From NCBI GenBank assembly GCA_034431435.1, contig DAOUDG010000089.1:1-64000 (forward strand): DNA of 64,000 nucleotides, in the 5' to 3' direction. Both the position numbers and the translations under genes were made by a program. Each line of letters begins with the position of its first letter. Position 1 is the stretch's first letter. Origin of the DNA: JAHCIE01 sp034431435. GTDB lineage: Bacteria; Chloroflexota; Anaerolineae; Epilineales; JAHCIE01. Of the stretch, positions 8,321-16,752 are shown in pieces. Below the pieces are notes generated by a model that saw nothing but the letters and a program-made list of their open reading frames with translations, ran no database searches and was not told the DNA's origin.

Positions 8321-8833
8321 ATGGACCTGAGGCGCACCATCCGCGACATCCCCGACTTCCCCATCGAAGGCGTCCTGTTCCGCGACATCACCACCCTGCT
8401 CAAGGAGCCGGACGCCTTCCGCACCGCTATCGATAGCCTTGTCCATCACTACCAAGCTATACCCCTCGATCTCATCGTCAGCATCGAGTCGCGCGGGCAT
8501 ATCTTTGCCTCGCCCCTGGCCTATGCGCTGCACACCGGGCTGGTGCCGGTGCGCAAACCGGGCAAGCTGCCCGCCGACAAGATTGCCGTGTCCTATGAAC
8601 TGGAGTATGGGACGGAAAGCCTGGAGATGCACCGCGACGCGGTCGCGCCGGGGCAGCGGGTGCTGGTCGTGGATGACCTCATCGCCACGGGCGGCTCGGC
8701 GCGCGCGGCGATTCAACTGGTCGAAGAGCTAGGGGGACAGGTGGTCGGGGCGGCATTCCTGATTGAGTTGACGTTCCTCAACGGTCGCGACGCCCTGGCG
8801 GGCTACGACGTATTCTCGGTGCTCCAATACTGA
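8321..8833 (+). CDS. apt: Adenine phosphoribosyltransferase
   Basis: It salvages adenine to AMP using PRPP. The N-terminus MDLRRTIRDIPDFP and the following GVLFRDITTLL are characteristic of Apt, and the PRPP-binding motif VLVVDDLIATGGSA lies at about residues 114-127. The length of 170 is standard. The ATG follows an AAGGAG ribosome site. It stands alone, with purA and purB some 50 kb away. Confidence 0.95.
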   Translation: MDLRRTIRDIPDFPIEGVLFRDITTLLKEPDAFRTAIDSLVHHYQAIPLDLIVSIESRGHIFASPLAYALHTGLVPVRKPGKLPADKIAVSYELEYGTESLEMHRDAVAPGQRVLVVDDLIATGGSARAAIQLVEELGGQVVGAAFLIELTFLNGRDALAGYDVFSVLQY

Positions 8834-8920
8834 ACGAGGGTGAAGATCGAGGGGGGATTACCACTCTGGCTACAGGATAATCTGATCCTATAGCCCGCTC
8901 AACCTGACCGCCATCGCCAA

Positions 8921-9277
8921 TCATGTTGCGACGACGAAGGCGATGGCGTGTTCGCGGGTGTGCGACAGGCTGACGGCCAGCTGAGTCAGGCCCAGGTCGG
9001 CGATACGACTGGCGGCCCGACCGTGGAGCATCACCACCGGTCGCCCCCGCGCATCGTTCGCAATCTCAATGTCGCGCCAGCCCACGTCGCCGATGCCCGT
9101 CCCCAGGGCTTTGGCGACGGCTTCCTTGGCGGCGAAGCGCGCTGCCAGGCGCTCCGCCGAGCCGGCGCAGGCGGCGCGCTCGGCCCGGGTGTAGACGCGG
9201 GTCAGGAAACGCTCGCCGTGCCGGGCGAGGACGTCTTGCACGCGCGCCACCTCAATCAGGTCAACCCCCAGTTCCAT
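8921..9277 (-). CDS. acpS: Holo-[acyl-carrier-protein] synthase
   Basis: It transfers phosphopantetheine from CoA to a serine of acyl carrier protein. Asp6 in GVDLIEV and Glu52 in AAKEAVAKALG are the magnesium ligands of the AcpS-type phosphopantetheinyl transferases, and SLSHTREHAIA near the C-terminus is the conserved closing strand. It is 118 residues long, normal for the trimeric AcpS type. It lies 6 bases downstream of the second M16 gene and is probably in that transcript. Confidence 0.93.
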   Translation of the reverse strand: MELGVDLIEVARVQDVLARHGERFLTRVYTRAERAACAGSAERLAARFAAKEAVAKALGTGIGDVGWRDIEIANDARGRPVVMLHGRAASRIADLGLTQLAVSLSHTREHAIAFVVAT

Positions 9278-9283
9278 ACCCTG

Positions 9284-10588
9284 TTACCCTCTAGCCATCT
9301 CAGGCCCCGCCACGCCCAGGGCGTAGGCTTCGGGGGTTAGCCAGCGCTGCGCGACCGCCTGCACGTCATCTAGCGTGACGGCGTCGATCAGCCCCGGCAG
9401 GCGATACAGGTAGTCCAGGCCCAGGCCGTATAGCTCAATGTCCAGTATCTCGCTGGCCACGCTATCGTTGGTCTCCACGCTCAGAGGCAGGGAGCCGGTC
9501 AGGTAGGCTTGAATGTCGGCCAGTTCGGACGGCTCGACGGGCTGGTCGCACATGCGGCGCATCTCGTCCAGAATCAGCCCCACCGCGCGCTCGACGTGTT
9601 GCGGGTTGACGCCTGCGTAGGCATACCACGGCCCCGCCCCCAGGCCCGCGTCGAAGGTCGAACGCGCGTAGTAGGCGAGGCCCGCCTCCTCCCGCACCCG
9701 CTCGCCCAGTCGGCCACCCAGGCCCGCCTGTCCCAGCATCGAGTTCATCACCACCAGCGGTACGTAGTCGGGGTGATCGTGGGCCGGTCCGAGCACCCCG
9801 AGAACCAGGTCGCTCTGCGTCTTGCCGGGTAGCTCGACTGTCTCCTGGCGGATGTCGCCGAGGGGAGGCACGACGGGCAGGGTTGGCGCGGCAGGCGCGG
9901 CGCCCCGCCAGTCGCCAAGGGCCGTTTCCAGGAGGGACAGCGCCTCATCGGTGCGGACGGCTCCGGCTACGACCAGAATGCTATCCTGCGGGCCATAGTG
10001 ATCGGCGTAGAAGGTGGCGAGATCATCGCGGGTCAGATTGGCGACGGTATCACGGGAGCCAGACACGGGCCGCGCGAACGGGTGATCGGGTGGATACAGC
10101 AGGCGAGCGAAAGCCTGGTAGGCGACGACGCGGGTGTTGGCCTCGCGTTGGCGTAGGCTATTGAGAAGCTGGCCCCGAACCCGCCCTACGTGGTCGGCGG
10201 GGAAGACTGGCCCTTGCAGCACGTCGCCCAGGATGTCCACCAGCATGGGCAGGTCATCGTGCAAGCACTTGCCGCCGAAGGTCGTCAGAAACACGCCACT
10301 GGCGATGCCGAGCGTCGCGCCTACCGACTCGATGCTCTCGGCAATGTCGGCGAAGGAACGCCGCGCTGTGCCCCTCGTCACGAGGGACGCCGTGAACTGG
10401 GCCAGGCCGGCCGCCTCCCTCGGCTCGTGCGCGCTGCCGACGCGCAGGACACCGTGAAGGACGACGGCCTGACTGGTCCAGTTTTCGCGCACCAGAACTG
10501 TCATGCCATTGGACAGACGATGTCGCGTCACATCATGCGGGCCGGGCAGCAAGACCCTGGCCGCCGCGCCAGTGGAGTCTAGGTTCAA
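9284..10588 (-). CDS. M16 family peptidase-like protein lacking the zinc motif
   Basis: This is the non-catalytic partner type of the M16 (pitrilysin / processing peptidase) family. The position that should hold HxxEH reads GLAQF, so no zinc site is present. Both M16 half-domains are otherwise recognisable over 434 residues, including the C-terminal LDDVQAVAQRWL. I place the start at a TTG whose last bases overlap the stop of the upstream M16 gene (TTGA), with GGAG 6 bases before it; another in-frame TTG lies at 10630. It probably forms a heterodimer with the active M16 protein. Confidence 0.85.
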   Translation of the reverse strand: MNLDSTGAAARVLLPGPHDVTRHRLSNGMTVLVRENWTSQAVVLHGVLRVGSAHEPREAAGLAQFTASLVTRGTARRSFADIAESIESVGATLGIASGVFLTTFGGKCLHDDLPMLVDILGDVLQGPVFPADHVGRVRGQLLNSLRQREANTRVVAYQAFARLLYPPDHPFARPVSGSRDTVANLTRDDLATFYADHYGPQDSILVVAGAVRTDEALSLLETALGDWRGAAPAAPTLPVVPPLGDIRQETVELPGKTQSDLVLGVLGPAHDHPDYVPLVVMNSMLGQAGLGGRLGERVREEAGLAYYARSTFDAGLGAGPWYAYAGVNPQHVERAVGLILDEMRRMCDQPVEPSELADIQAYLTGSLPLSVETNDSVASEILDIELYGLGLDYLYRLPGLIDAVTLDDVQAVAQRWLTPEAYALGVAGPEMARG

Positions 10589-11856
10589 GGATAGCTCCGC
10601 TCCCAGGCTGAGGCCTGGGGTGTGTACCAACCGACGACCCGCCGGGCAGGCACAAGATACGTCGCGGCGACGCGCTGGACATCGGCGGCGGTGACGGCCT
10701 GGAGTCGTCCCAGCAGCTCGTCTAGCATCCGATAGTCGCCGAGGATCTCGGCGGCCCCCAGGCGCGAGGCCTGCCCGCCGACCGTCTCGGTGACATAAGC
10801 TACCTGCGCCCGCACCTGTTTGAGGGCCTTTGTCATCTCGCGCTCTTCGACCGGCTCACTGGCAACGCGCTCGACCTCCCGTTGCAGCGCGGCCTCAACG
10901 TCGGCGGGACTCTCACCGTCGCGCACGGTCGCACTGAAGGCGAACAGATAGGGGTCTAGGGACGCGCCGTAAGAGCTGGACACGGTTGTCGCCAGCTCGG
11001 CCTCGACCAGGGCCTGGTACAGGCGCGACGAACGATGCTGGGCGCTTGCGCCATCGAGGATGGCATCGAGCATCGTGAGCGAGTAGTAGTCGGGGTCGCT
11101 CACGCTCGGCGTGCGATATACCATCTGCACGAAGGCCGTGGGGTCGGGGCCGGTCAGGTGAACCCGCCGCTCACCGGCCATCGGCGGCTCGGCGCGGGTC
11201 ACGGGCGGGGGCGGGGCGGCGGCGGGGATGGCGCCGAACAGGTCCACGATGCGCGCCAGGAGCGCGTCCGGCGCGAAGTCGCCGCTGGCGACGATGATGG
11301 CGTTGTTGGGGGTGTAGTAGGTCTGGTAGTGGTGATAGAGCTGGTCGCGGGTGATAGTACGCAGGTCGGCCTTGTCACCGATGATGGCGTGGTGATAGGG
11401 GTGAACGCGAAAGGCCAGGGCGCGCACCTCCTCGCCCAGCCGCCAGCCGGGCGAGTTCTCGTGGCCTTCGCGCTCGGAGATAATGACGGTGCGCTCCGAC
11501 TCAACATCGTCAGGGTCGAACAGGGCGTTACGCATCCGGTCACTCTCGATGCGCAACGCTAGGTCCAGGCGCTCGACGGGCAGGGTGGCGTAATACCTGG
11601 TCGAGTCCATGCTGGTCATGCCGTTCCAGACACCGCCCTCGCGCTCGATGGCGCGCTTGAGGGATTGGGCCGGGAAGGTGGGCGTGCCCTTGAATAGCAT
11701 GTGCTCGACGAAGTGGGAGATACCCGTCTCGCCCGTGCGTTCGTTGCGGCTACCAACGCGGTAGAAGGTCCAGAACGAGGCGACCGGGGCATGGGTCATG
11801 CGTTTGAGAATGACCGTCAGCCCATTGTCTAGGGTCGTGTAGAGGGGGTCGGTCAA
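10585..11856 (-). CDS. M16 family zinc metallopeptidase, catalytic subunit
   Basis: This is the active member of the M16 pair. The inverted zinc motif HFVEH gives His48, catalytic Glu51 and His52, and Glu128 in RTVIISERE is the third zinc ligand about 76 residues on. It is 423 residues long. I choose the TTG at 11856 because AGGAG lies 7 bases upstream and the protein then starts just before LDNGLTV, as in relatives; an in-frame ATG at 11892 would leave almost no leader after the TATAAT. Overlap with its partner gene suggests equal expression. Confidence 0.9.
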   Translation of the reverse strand: MTDPLYTTLDNGLTVILKRMTHAPVASFWTFYRVGSRNERTGETGISHFVEHMLFKGTPTFPAQSLKRAIEREGGVWNGMTSMDSTRYYATLPVERLDLALRIESDRMRNALFDPDDVESERTVIISEREGHENSPGWRLGEEVRALAFRVHPYHHAIIGDKADLRTITRDQLYHHYQTYYTPNNAIIVASGDFAPDALLARIVDLFGAIPAAAPPPPVTRAEPPMAGERRVHLTGPDPTAFVQMVYRTPSVSDPDYYSLTMLDAILDGASAQHRSSRLYQALVEAELATTVSSSYGASLDPYLFAFSATVRDGESPADVEAALQREVERVASEPVEEREMTKALKQVRAQVAYVTETVGGQASRLGAAEILGDYRMLDELLGRLQAVTAADVQRVAATYLVPARRVVGWYTPQASAWERSYP

Positions 11857-11897
11857 GCGGACGCTCCTGCAACGCGCGAACTCGGCGGGCATGGAGG

Positions 11898-11907
11898 ATT
11901 ATACCAC
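11898..11907 (-). promoter_or_regulatory. Extended -10 promoter for the M16 operon
   Basis: TGGTATAAT on the minus strand is a perfect -10 hexamer with the TG extension; no good -35 is visible at the usual distance. A start about 7 bases downstream would give a leader of roughly 35 bases to the TTG at 11856. Confidence 0.5.
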
Positions 11908-11913
11908 AAGCGG

Positions 11914-11961
11914 CGACCAACCACCGACCACCCGGTTAGCTTCGTGGTCGGTGGTTGGTCG
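11914..11961. terminator. 18-bp palindrome downstream of ugd
   Basis: The perfect arms CGACCAACCACCGACCAC (11914-11931) and its complement (11944-11961) are separated by 12 bases. It lies just after the ugd stop and before the M16 promoter. It belongs to the ACCACCGAC/GACGACC palindrome family seen at six or more other junctions in this window. It has no T-tract. Confidence 0.6.
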
Positions 11962-11975
11962 TCAGAGGTCAGGCC

Positions 11976-13340
11976 TCAGTCATTCCCGCCGACAGGCGTC
12001 ATGATGACCGCGCCGGTTGGCTCGCGCTCGGCCTGGTTGGACGCGTAGCCGCGCCCCACGCCGCGATACACGAAGCCCAGGTTGCGCATGACCTGCGGGT
12101 CGTACAGATTGCGCCCATCGACGAGGATGGGCAGGCGCATGGCGGCCTTGATGCGTTGCCAGTCCAGGTTCTTGAACTCGTTCCACTCGGTCACGATGAT
12201 GAGCGCGTCGCAGCCGTCGGCCACCTCGTAGGCGTCCTCGCACAGCGTCACGTCGCGCAGCAGCCGCTCGGCGTTCTTCGTGGCGACGGGGTCGTAGGCG
12301 CGGATACGCACGCCCTCGTTCTGCAGCAGGCGGATGATCTCCACCGAGGGCGCTTCGCGCATGTCATCGGTATTGGGCTTGAAGGACAGGCCCAGGATGC
12401 CGACGGTGGCCCCATTCAGCTTACCCACCAGTTGACGCACCCGCTGTACGGTGCGACGGCGCATGTCGCGGTTGATCTCGATGACGTCGCGCAGCAACTG
12501 GGGGTGTGCGCCGTGGACAGAGGCCATAAACTCCAGGGCCTTCACGTCCTTGGGAAAGCAGCTGCCACCCCAGCCGATGCCCGCGCTCAGGAAGTGGGGA
12601 CCGATGCGCTTGTCGAGGCCCATGCCCGCCGATACCTCACGCACGTCCGCGCCCAGTTGTTCGCAGATGGTGGCGATCTGGTTGATGAAGGAGATACGCG
12701 ACGCCAGGTAGGCATTGGAGGCGTACTTGATCATCTCCGACGTGCGCTGGTCGGTGATCATGATGGGCGCGCGCAAGGGCAGATACAGCTGGGCGACCGC
12801 CTCGGCGGCGCCCCGATTCATCGAGCCGAGCACGACACGGTCGGGATGCATGAAGTCCCATACCGCGCTGCCCTCAGCGGTGAACTCCGGGTTGGAGACC
12901 ACGGCAAAGTCGATGGGCCGCTTGAGCCGACCATTCACCACGTCGGTGACAAAGTCACCCGTCCCGATGGGCACGGTGCTGCGGTTGACGATGATGATGG
13001 GCTTGACCATGTGGTCGGCGATGCTCTCGGCCGCCGAGCGCACATACTTGAGGTCAGCCTCGCCACCCATGCCCGACGGCGTGTCGACGCAGATGAACAC
13101 GATGTCGGCTTCGGGTACGGCGTCGGCGTAGGCGGTGGTGAAGGACAGGCGGCCGGCGGCCACGTTGCGCTGCACCATCTCGCCCACGCCCGGCTCGTAG
13201 ATGGGCATGACGCCCTCGCGCAGCAGCTCAATCTTCCGCTCGTCGATGTCCACGCAGGTCACGGTGTTGCCCAGGTCGGCCAGGCACGTGCCCGTGACGA
13301 GACCCACGTACCCCGTACCGATCACAGTGACGTTCTTCAT
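11976..13340 (-). CDS. ugd: UDP-glucose 6-dehydrogenase
   Basis: It oxidises UDP-glucose to UDP-glucuronate with two NAD+, feeding surface polysaccharide synthesis. The N-terminal Rossmann motif VIGTGYVGLVTG lies at 5-16. The catalytic cysteine is Cys261 in GWGGSCFPKDVKAL, and the C-terminal NAD-binding domain contains ILGLSFKPNTDDMREAPS. Its 454 residues fit the family, with a slightly extended tail. AAGGAG precedes the ATG. The next genes upstream encode an FAD oxidoreductase and a flippase-like protein, in line with envelope glycan synthesis. Confidence 0.94.
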   Translation of the reverse strand: MKNVTVIGTGYVGLVTGTCLADLGNTVTCVDIDERKIELLREGVMPIYEPGVGEMVQRNVAAGRLSFTTAYADAVPEADIVFICVDTPSGMGGEADLKYVRSAAESIADHMVKPIIIVNRSTVPIGTGDFVTDVVNGRLKRPIDFAVVSNPEFTAEGSAVWDFMHPDRVVLGSMNRGAAEAVAQLYLPLRAPIMITDQRTSEMIKYASNAYLASRISFINQIATICEQLGADVREVSAGMGLDKRIGPHFLSAGIGWGGSCFPKDVKALEFMASVHGAHPQLLRDVIEINRDMRRRTVQRVRQLVGKLNGATVGILGLSFKPNTDDMREAPSVEIIRLLQNEGVRIRAYDPVATKNAERLLRDVTLCEDAYEVADGCDALIIVTEWNEFKNLDWQRIKAAMRLPILVDGRNLYDPQVMRNLGFVYRGVGRGYASNQAEREPTGAVIMTPVGGND

Positions 13341-13378
13341 GTTGAAGGCTCCTTATAGCTAGCGCGCAGGATGGCGGC

Positions 13379-14704
13379 TCAACCCGGGCGCGTCGCAGTC
13401 ACGGCGACGCTTTGGGGGGACGTGACGGTCATTACCTCGCGGGCCACCCGCTCGCCGATCTCAACGGCGAAGTTGGTGCCGCGATCCCACGGATAGACCT
13501 GGCTCATACTGGCCCAGTACAGGCCAGGCAGCGGCGTCGCCAGGGGTGGGATGTGGCGCGAATGGTTGACGGTGACGATAGGTTGGGCGTATGGCTCGCG
13601 ATGCAGCCACGACGCCCGCAGCCAGGAACGGTCGAAGGCAGGATTGACCTTCTTGAGCGATGGCAGGAAGCGGTCGAGCAGTTCGTCCTGGCTCAGGCGG
13701 AAATACTCGTGGGACGGGTCCAGATAGTCGCCCAGATAGACCAGGTGGTCGCCGCCGTAGCGCTCAGGCTCGATGAAGTTGGTATGTTCCACCAGGGCCA
13801 GGAAGGGGAACTCGCCCTTGGGCATGTTCACCCAGTACAGGCCGCCGGTCAGGGGCCGTGTCAGCGCCAGCGTCATCACCACCGCCCCCATCGAGCGTAG
13901 CGACTTCACCTGCCCCAGGTAGCTATCAGGCAACTGCGGGGCCAGACGGCTGAGCAAGCCCGGCGAGCCGGTGACGATGACCCGGTCGAAGGCCTGCTCT
14001 CCGCCGGTGGCGTGTATCTCCCAGCCGCCCGCCGCCACGGGGCGCAGGGCATCCACCGGCGCGGCCAGCTCCACGGTCGCGCCCCGACGCCGCACAGTGG
14101 CCAGTAGCTGGTCGACGAAGCCCTGGAAGCCGCCGACGAAGTAGCCGAGCTTGAAGGAGCGAGCCTTGAAGCGCGCCCACAGCCAGGCCATGTTGACCTC
14201 ATGGGCGTAGGGGCCGAACTTGCCTTCGAGCAGCGGCTCGATGAATACGCTGTATACCCGGTCGCCCATCACGCGCCGCGTCCACTCGGCGGCGGTGGTC
14301 TGCTCCAGGGGTCGCCAGTCGCGGATGCCGTACTTGAGGTAGGCGACGGACAGGCCGAGGCGCACGCGGTCGACAACCGGCAGGGCCGGGAAGCGCATCA
14401 CCGGCAGCGCGCCATTGAGGTTGTAGCCGCGCCCGTTCCACCACTGAGCCGTGATCTGGCTGCGGAAGAAGGTCCTGTCGGCGTAGCCGATGTCCTTCGC
14501 CAGGGCCAGGATGGCCGCATCGGTCTCAAAGATGTGGTGATAGAACTTTTCGAGGGGCCAGTCCCAGCGCTCGTCCTTGAAGCCCGCCGCCAGGCCGCCC
14601 GCCTGGGGCGCGGCCTCGTAGACGACGACCTGGTGGCCCTCTTTGGTAAGGGTGTTAGCGGCGGTCAGGCCCGCGATGCCAGCGCCTAGAATGCCTATAC
14701 GCAC
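13379..14704 (-). CDS. NAD(P)/FAD-dependent amine-oxidase-like protein
   Basis: This is a 441-residue flavoprotein with a dinucleotide-binding motif GILGAGIAGLTAANTL at the N-terminus followed by YEAAPQAGGLAAGF, as in protoporphyrinogen oxidase, phytoene desaturase and UDP-galactopyranose mutase relatives. The C-terminal GLYWASMSQVYPWDRGTN is the second FAD-contact region. Its position beside ugd suggests a role in sugar-nucleotide or surface-glycan chemistry rather than haem synthesis, but the substrate is not readable. The start is GTG at 14704. Confidence 0.78.
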   Translation of the reverse strand: MRIGILGAGIAGLTAANTLTKEGHQVVVYEAAPQAGGLAAGFKDERWDWPLEKFYHHIFETDAAILALAKDIGYADRTFFRSQITAQWWNGRGYNLNGALPVMRFPALPVVDRVRLGLSVAYLKYGIRDWRPLEQTTAAEWTRRVMGDRVYSVFIEPLLEGKFGPYAHEVNMAWLWARFKARSFKLGYFVGGFQGFVDQLLATVRRRGATVELAAPVDALRPVAAGGWEIHATGGEQAFDRVIVTGSPGLLSRLAPQLPDSYLGQVKSLRSMGAVVMTLALTRPLTGGLYWVNMPKGEFPFLALVEHTNFIEPERYGGDHLVYLGDYLDPSHEYFRLSQDELLDRFLPSLKKVNPAFDRSWLRASWLHREPYAQPIVTVNHSRHIPPLATPLPGLYWASMSQVYPWDRGTNFAVEIGERVAREVMTVTSPQSVAVTATRPG

Positions 14705-14821
14705 AGAAATGGTTCCTTCTCGGTCGCCCTGGGCTGACGCCGCAGGGCTGGCCCGCAGTCCCGCAGGGGCTTGGCCCGTTTAGCGCCGCGCGGTTCGTCG
14801 CGGCCGCGAGCCGTTGAGTGT

Positions 14822-15853
14822 CTAGCGCGGCGCGAGGGCGTCCTCGGCCGCTTCCTCGGCCTGCAACTCCTCGCGCACTTCCTGCCATGATAGGTGGGCG
14901 CGCCACATGTAGAAGATGCCGAGCAGGGTCACGGGCAGCCACAGCGCTGCGTGAAGCACCAGGGTATAGGCCGTCGCCATCTCAGGATCGACGCCCGCCC
15001 CCTTGAGAATCTCGATGCCGGGCGCGTCGAAGGTTCCGACGTAGCCGGGCGCGGCGGGAATGGTGGTGAACAGGTTGACGATACCGTTCATCAACATCAG
15101 CACGAAGAAGCTCACGCTGAAAGGGAAGGCGTGCATGACGACCCAGTACTTGAGCGTCTCCAGCAGCCAGATGACGACGGACGTGCCAAACAGTATGGAG
15201 ATGTCGCGGCCGCTGCGCAGAGAGTGGAGGCCCTTGATGAAGCGGTCGAACATCTCCAGCGCGCTGTCATGGAAGCGGGCGGGAACAAAGCGCCTCAGTA
15301 CCCAGTTGAAGGCGATGCTCGCCGCAGCCGGCGACGCCGCGAGGTACAGGAAGAAGGCCAGCGCGCCGACGAACAATCCGGTGAAGATGACGACGAAGAA
15401 GCGCAGCGAGTCGCTGATGGCGAAGAAGGGCAGGGTGATGAATACGAAGAACAGCATCACCAGCCCGTCGAAGATGCGCTCGATGAGCACCGTCGGCAGG
15501 CTCGCGCTCATAGGGATGCCGTCGCTGCGGCGCAACACGTAGGAGCGGAGCACCTCACCCGCACGGGCGGGGTAGATGTTGTTGCCCATGTAGCCGATGA
15601 CGACCATCGGAAACAGGCGCGGGACGGGGATCGACTTCATCGGGCGCAACATATAGTGCCAGCGCCAGGTACGCGCCACGACCGCCAGGAAGTAGACACC
15701 GATGCCGGGGATGAGCCACCAGTACTGGGCCTCTTTCAGCGCGGCCCATACCTGATCGAGCTTCTGGCCGCGCAGCGCGATGTAGAGAAAGATCGCGCTG
15801 ATCGCCACCCCCAGCCAGAACCGCCACGACTTCAAACGTCCTCCCTCACCCAT
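14822..15853 (-). CDS. Lysylphosphatidylglycerol synthase-type transmembrane protein (UPF0104)
   Basis: This polytopic membrane protein of about 343 residues has a conserved N-terminal part containing ARTWRWHYMLRP and YMGNNIYPARAGEVLRSYVL, which is the hallmark of the LPG_synthase_TM family (flippase part of MprF, AglD). It has no C-terminal GNAT-like synthase domain, so it is more likely a flippase or lipid-sugar transfer accessory than an aminoacyl-lipid synthase. GTG at 15856 and ATG at 15853 are adjacent possible starts. About 120 bases separate it from the FAD oxidoreductase gene. Confidence 0.8.
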   Translation of the reverse strand: MGEGGRLKSWRFWLGVAISAIFLYIALRGQKLDQVWAALKEAQYWWLIPGIGVYFLAVVARTWRWHYMLRPMKSIPVPRLFPMVVIGYMGNNIYPARAGEVLRSYVLRRSDGIPMSASLPTVLIERIFDGLVMLFFVFITLPFFAISDSLRFFVVIFTGLFVGALAFFLYLAASPAAASIAFNWVLRRFVPARFHDSALEMFDRFIKGLHSLRSGRDISILFGTSVVIWLLETLKYWVVMHAFPFSVSFFVLMLMNGIVNLFTTIPAAPGYVGTFDAPGIEILKGAGVDPEMATAYTLVLHAALWLPVTLLGIFYMWRAHLSWQEVREELQAEEAAEDALAPR

Positions 15854-15898
15854 CACGCTTACGACTCGACAAGTCGCCTATTATACTCGCTCGCCACC

Positions 15899-15956
15899 GC
15901 CGTGCCCAACTATGATAACGCCAGTACCCCACTGCGTTATCATAGTTGGGCACGGC
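15899..15956. repeat. Perfect 23-bp palindrome in a divergent promoter region
   Basis: The arms 15899-15921 and 15934-15956 are perfectly complementary over 23 bp, with core CCCAACTATGATAACGC and a 12-base spacer. It sits between two divergent genes, so it is not in a terminator position. Its AT-rich core differs from the GACGACC palindromes. It could be an operator or a mobile hairpin. Confidence 0.6.
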
Positions 15957-16197
15957 AGAGTTAGCGGGATCGGTCTGCCATGCCAGGACACGCAGGACAC
16001 CACGGCACGAAGCAAAACCCTGATGTCGCTGCCTCGCGCCTTCGTGCCTTGGCGTCCTTTGCGCGAGAGAGAGGGCGACACGGCCGCCTGCCAATGGACG
16101 GAGCGGGGAAACGGCCTAGAATTGGCCCCATGGACTGTCATATTTCCTGGTTGGGAGGTGCTTCTAGAGTGGACACCACCGACAGGGGGCGAGCGCA
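15957..16197. other. Intergenic region upstream of the sigma-factor operon
   Basis: There is no supported gene. A 9-bp inverted repeat GGCACGAAG / CTTCGTGCC lies at about 16003-16049, followed by a purine-rich GCGCGAGAGAGAGGGCGAC stretch. I find no convincing sigma-70 promoter; an ECF-type autoregulated promoter would be expected here but cannot be identified by eye. Confidence 0.4.
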
Positions 16198-16752
16198 TTG
16201 GCAACTCTCGTGAACCGAGCAGCCTACGCCGCCAGAGCGGCCGATGAGCGCGCCTTCGAGGCCCTGTTCGCCGCCGAGTACGGCCGGGTCGTCGCCATCG
16301 CCTACCGCGTCCTGGCTGACCGCCAGGAGGCGGAGGACGTGGCGCAGGAGGTCTTCTACGACTTCCACCGCCGTCACCCGGCCGACGCGCCCTGGGCCGC
16401 CGCCTGGCTGCACAAGGCTGCTGCGCACACCGCCCTCAACGCTGCCCTCCACCGTGCCCGGCGGGATCGCCACGCGGCGGGCCACGCCCGCACCGAGGCG
16501 GACCGTTGGCAGGCGCGCGACGAGGCCGACCCCCAGCGAGCCGCCGAGGCGAGCGAGCAGCGGCGAGTCGTGGCCGAGGCGTTGGCGCGGCTGCCGGAGC
16601 GCAGCGCGACCGTTCTCAGCCTGCGCTACGGCGGGCTGAGCTACGCCGAAATCGCCGCCGCCCTGGGGGTGGGTGTCAACCAGGTGGGAACGCTGCTGAA
16701 CCGGGCGGAAGCCGCGCTGCGGAAGGAGCTGGGCTATGACACACGTGAATGA
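16198..16752 (+). CDS. ECF-type RNA polymerase sigma factor
   Basis: This is a 184-residue sigma-70 family protein with only regions 2 and 4. Region 2 (about residues 20-90) contains the helix ADRQEAEDVAQEVFYDF. Region 4 (about 130-180) has LPERSATVLSLRYGGLSYAEI and a helix-turn-helix ending in LLNRAEAALRK. The linker is Ala/Arg-rich. The start is a TTG at 16198 after GGGGGC; GTG at 16210 is an alternative. It overlaps the anti-sigma gene by 17 bases. Confidence 0.88.
   Translation: MATLVNRAAYAARAADERAFEALFAAEYGRVVAIAYRVLADRQEAEDVAQEVFYDFHRRHPADAPWAAAWLHKAAAHTALNAALHRARRDRHAAGHARTEADRWQARDEADPQRAAEASEQRRVVAEALARLPERSATVLSLRYGGLSYAEIAAALGVGVNQVGTLLNRAEAALRKELGYDTRE

Noticed and set aside
11955..13358. 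A 467-codon plus-strand open frame opposite ugd
   Set aside because: The minus-strand ugd gene has all catalytic motifs and a good ribosome site; the opposing frame has only His/Asp-rich low-complexity sequence expected from GC-rich antisense DNA.
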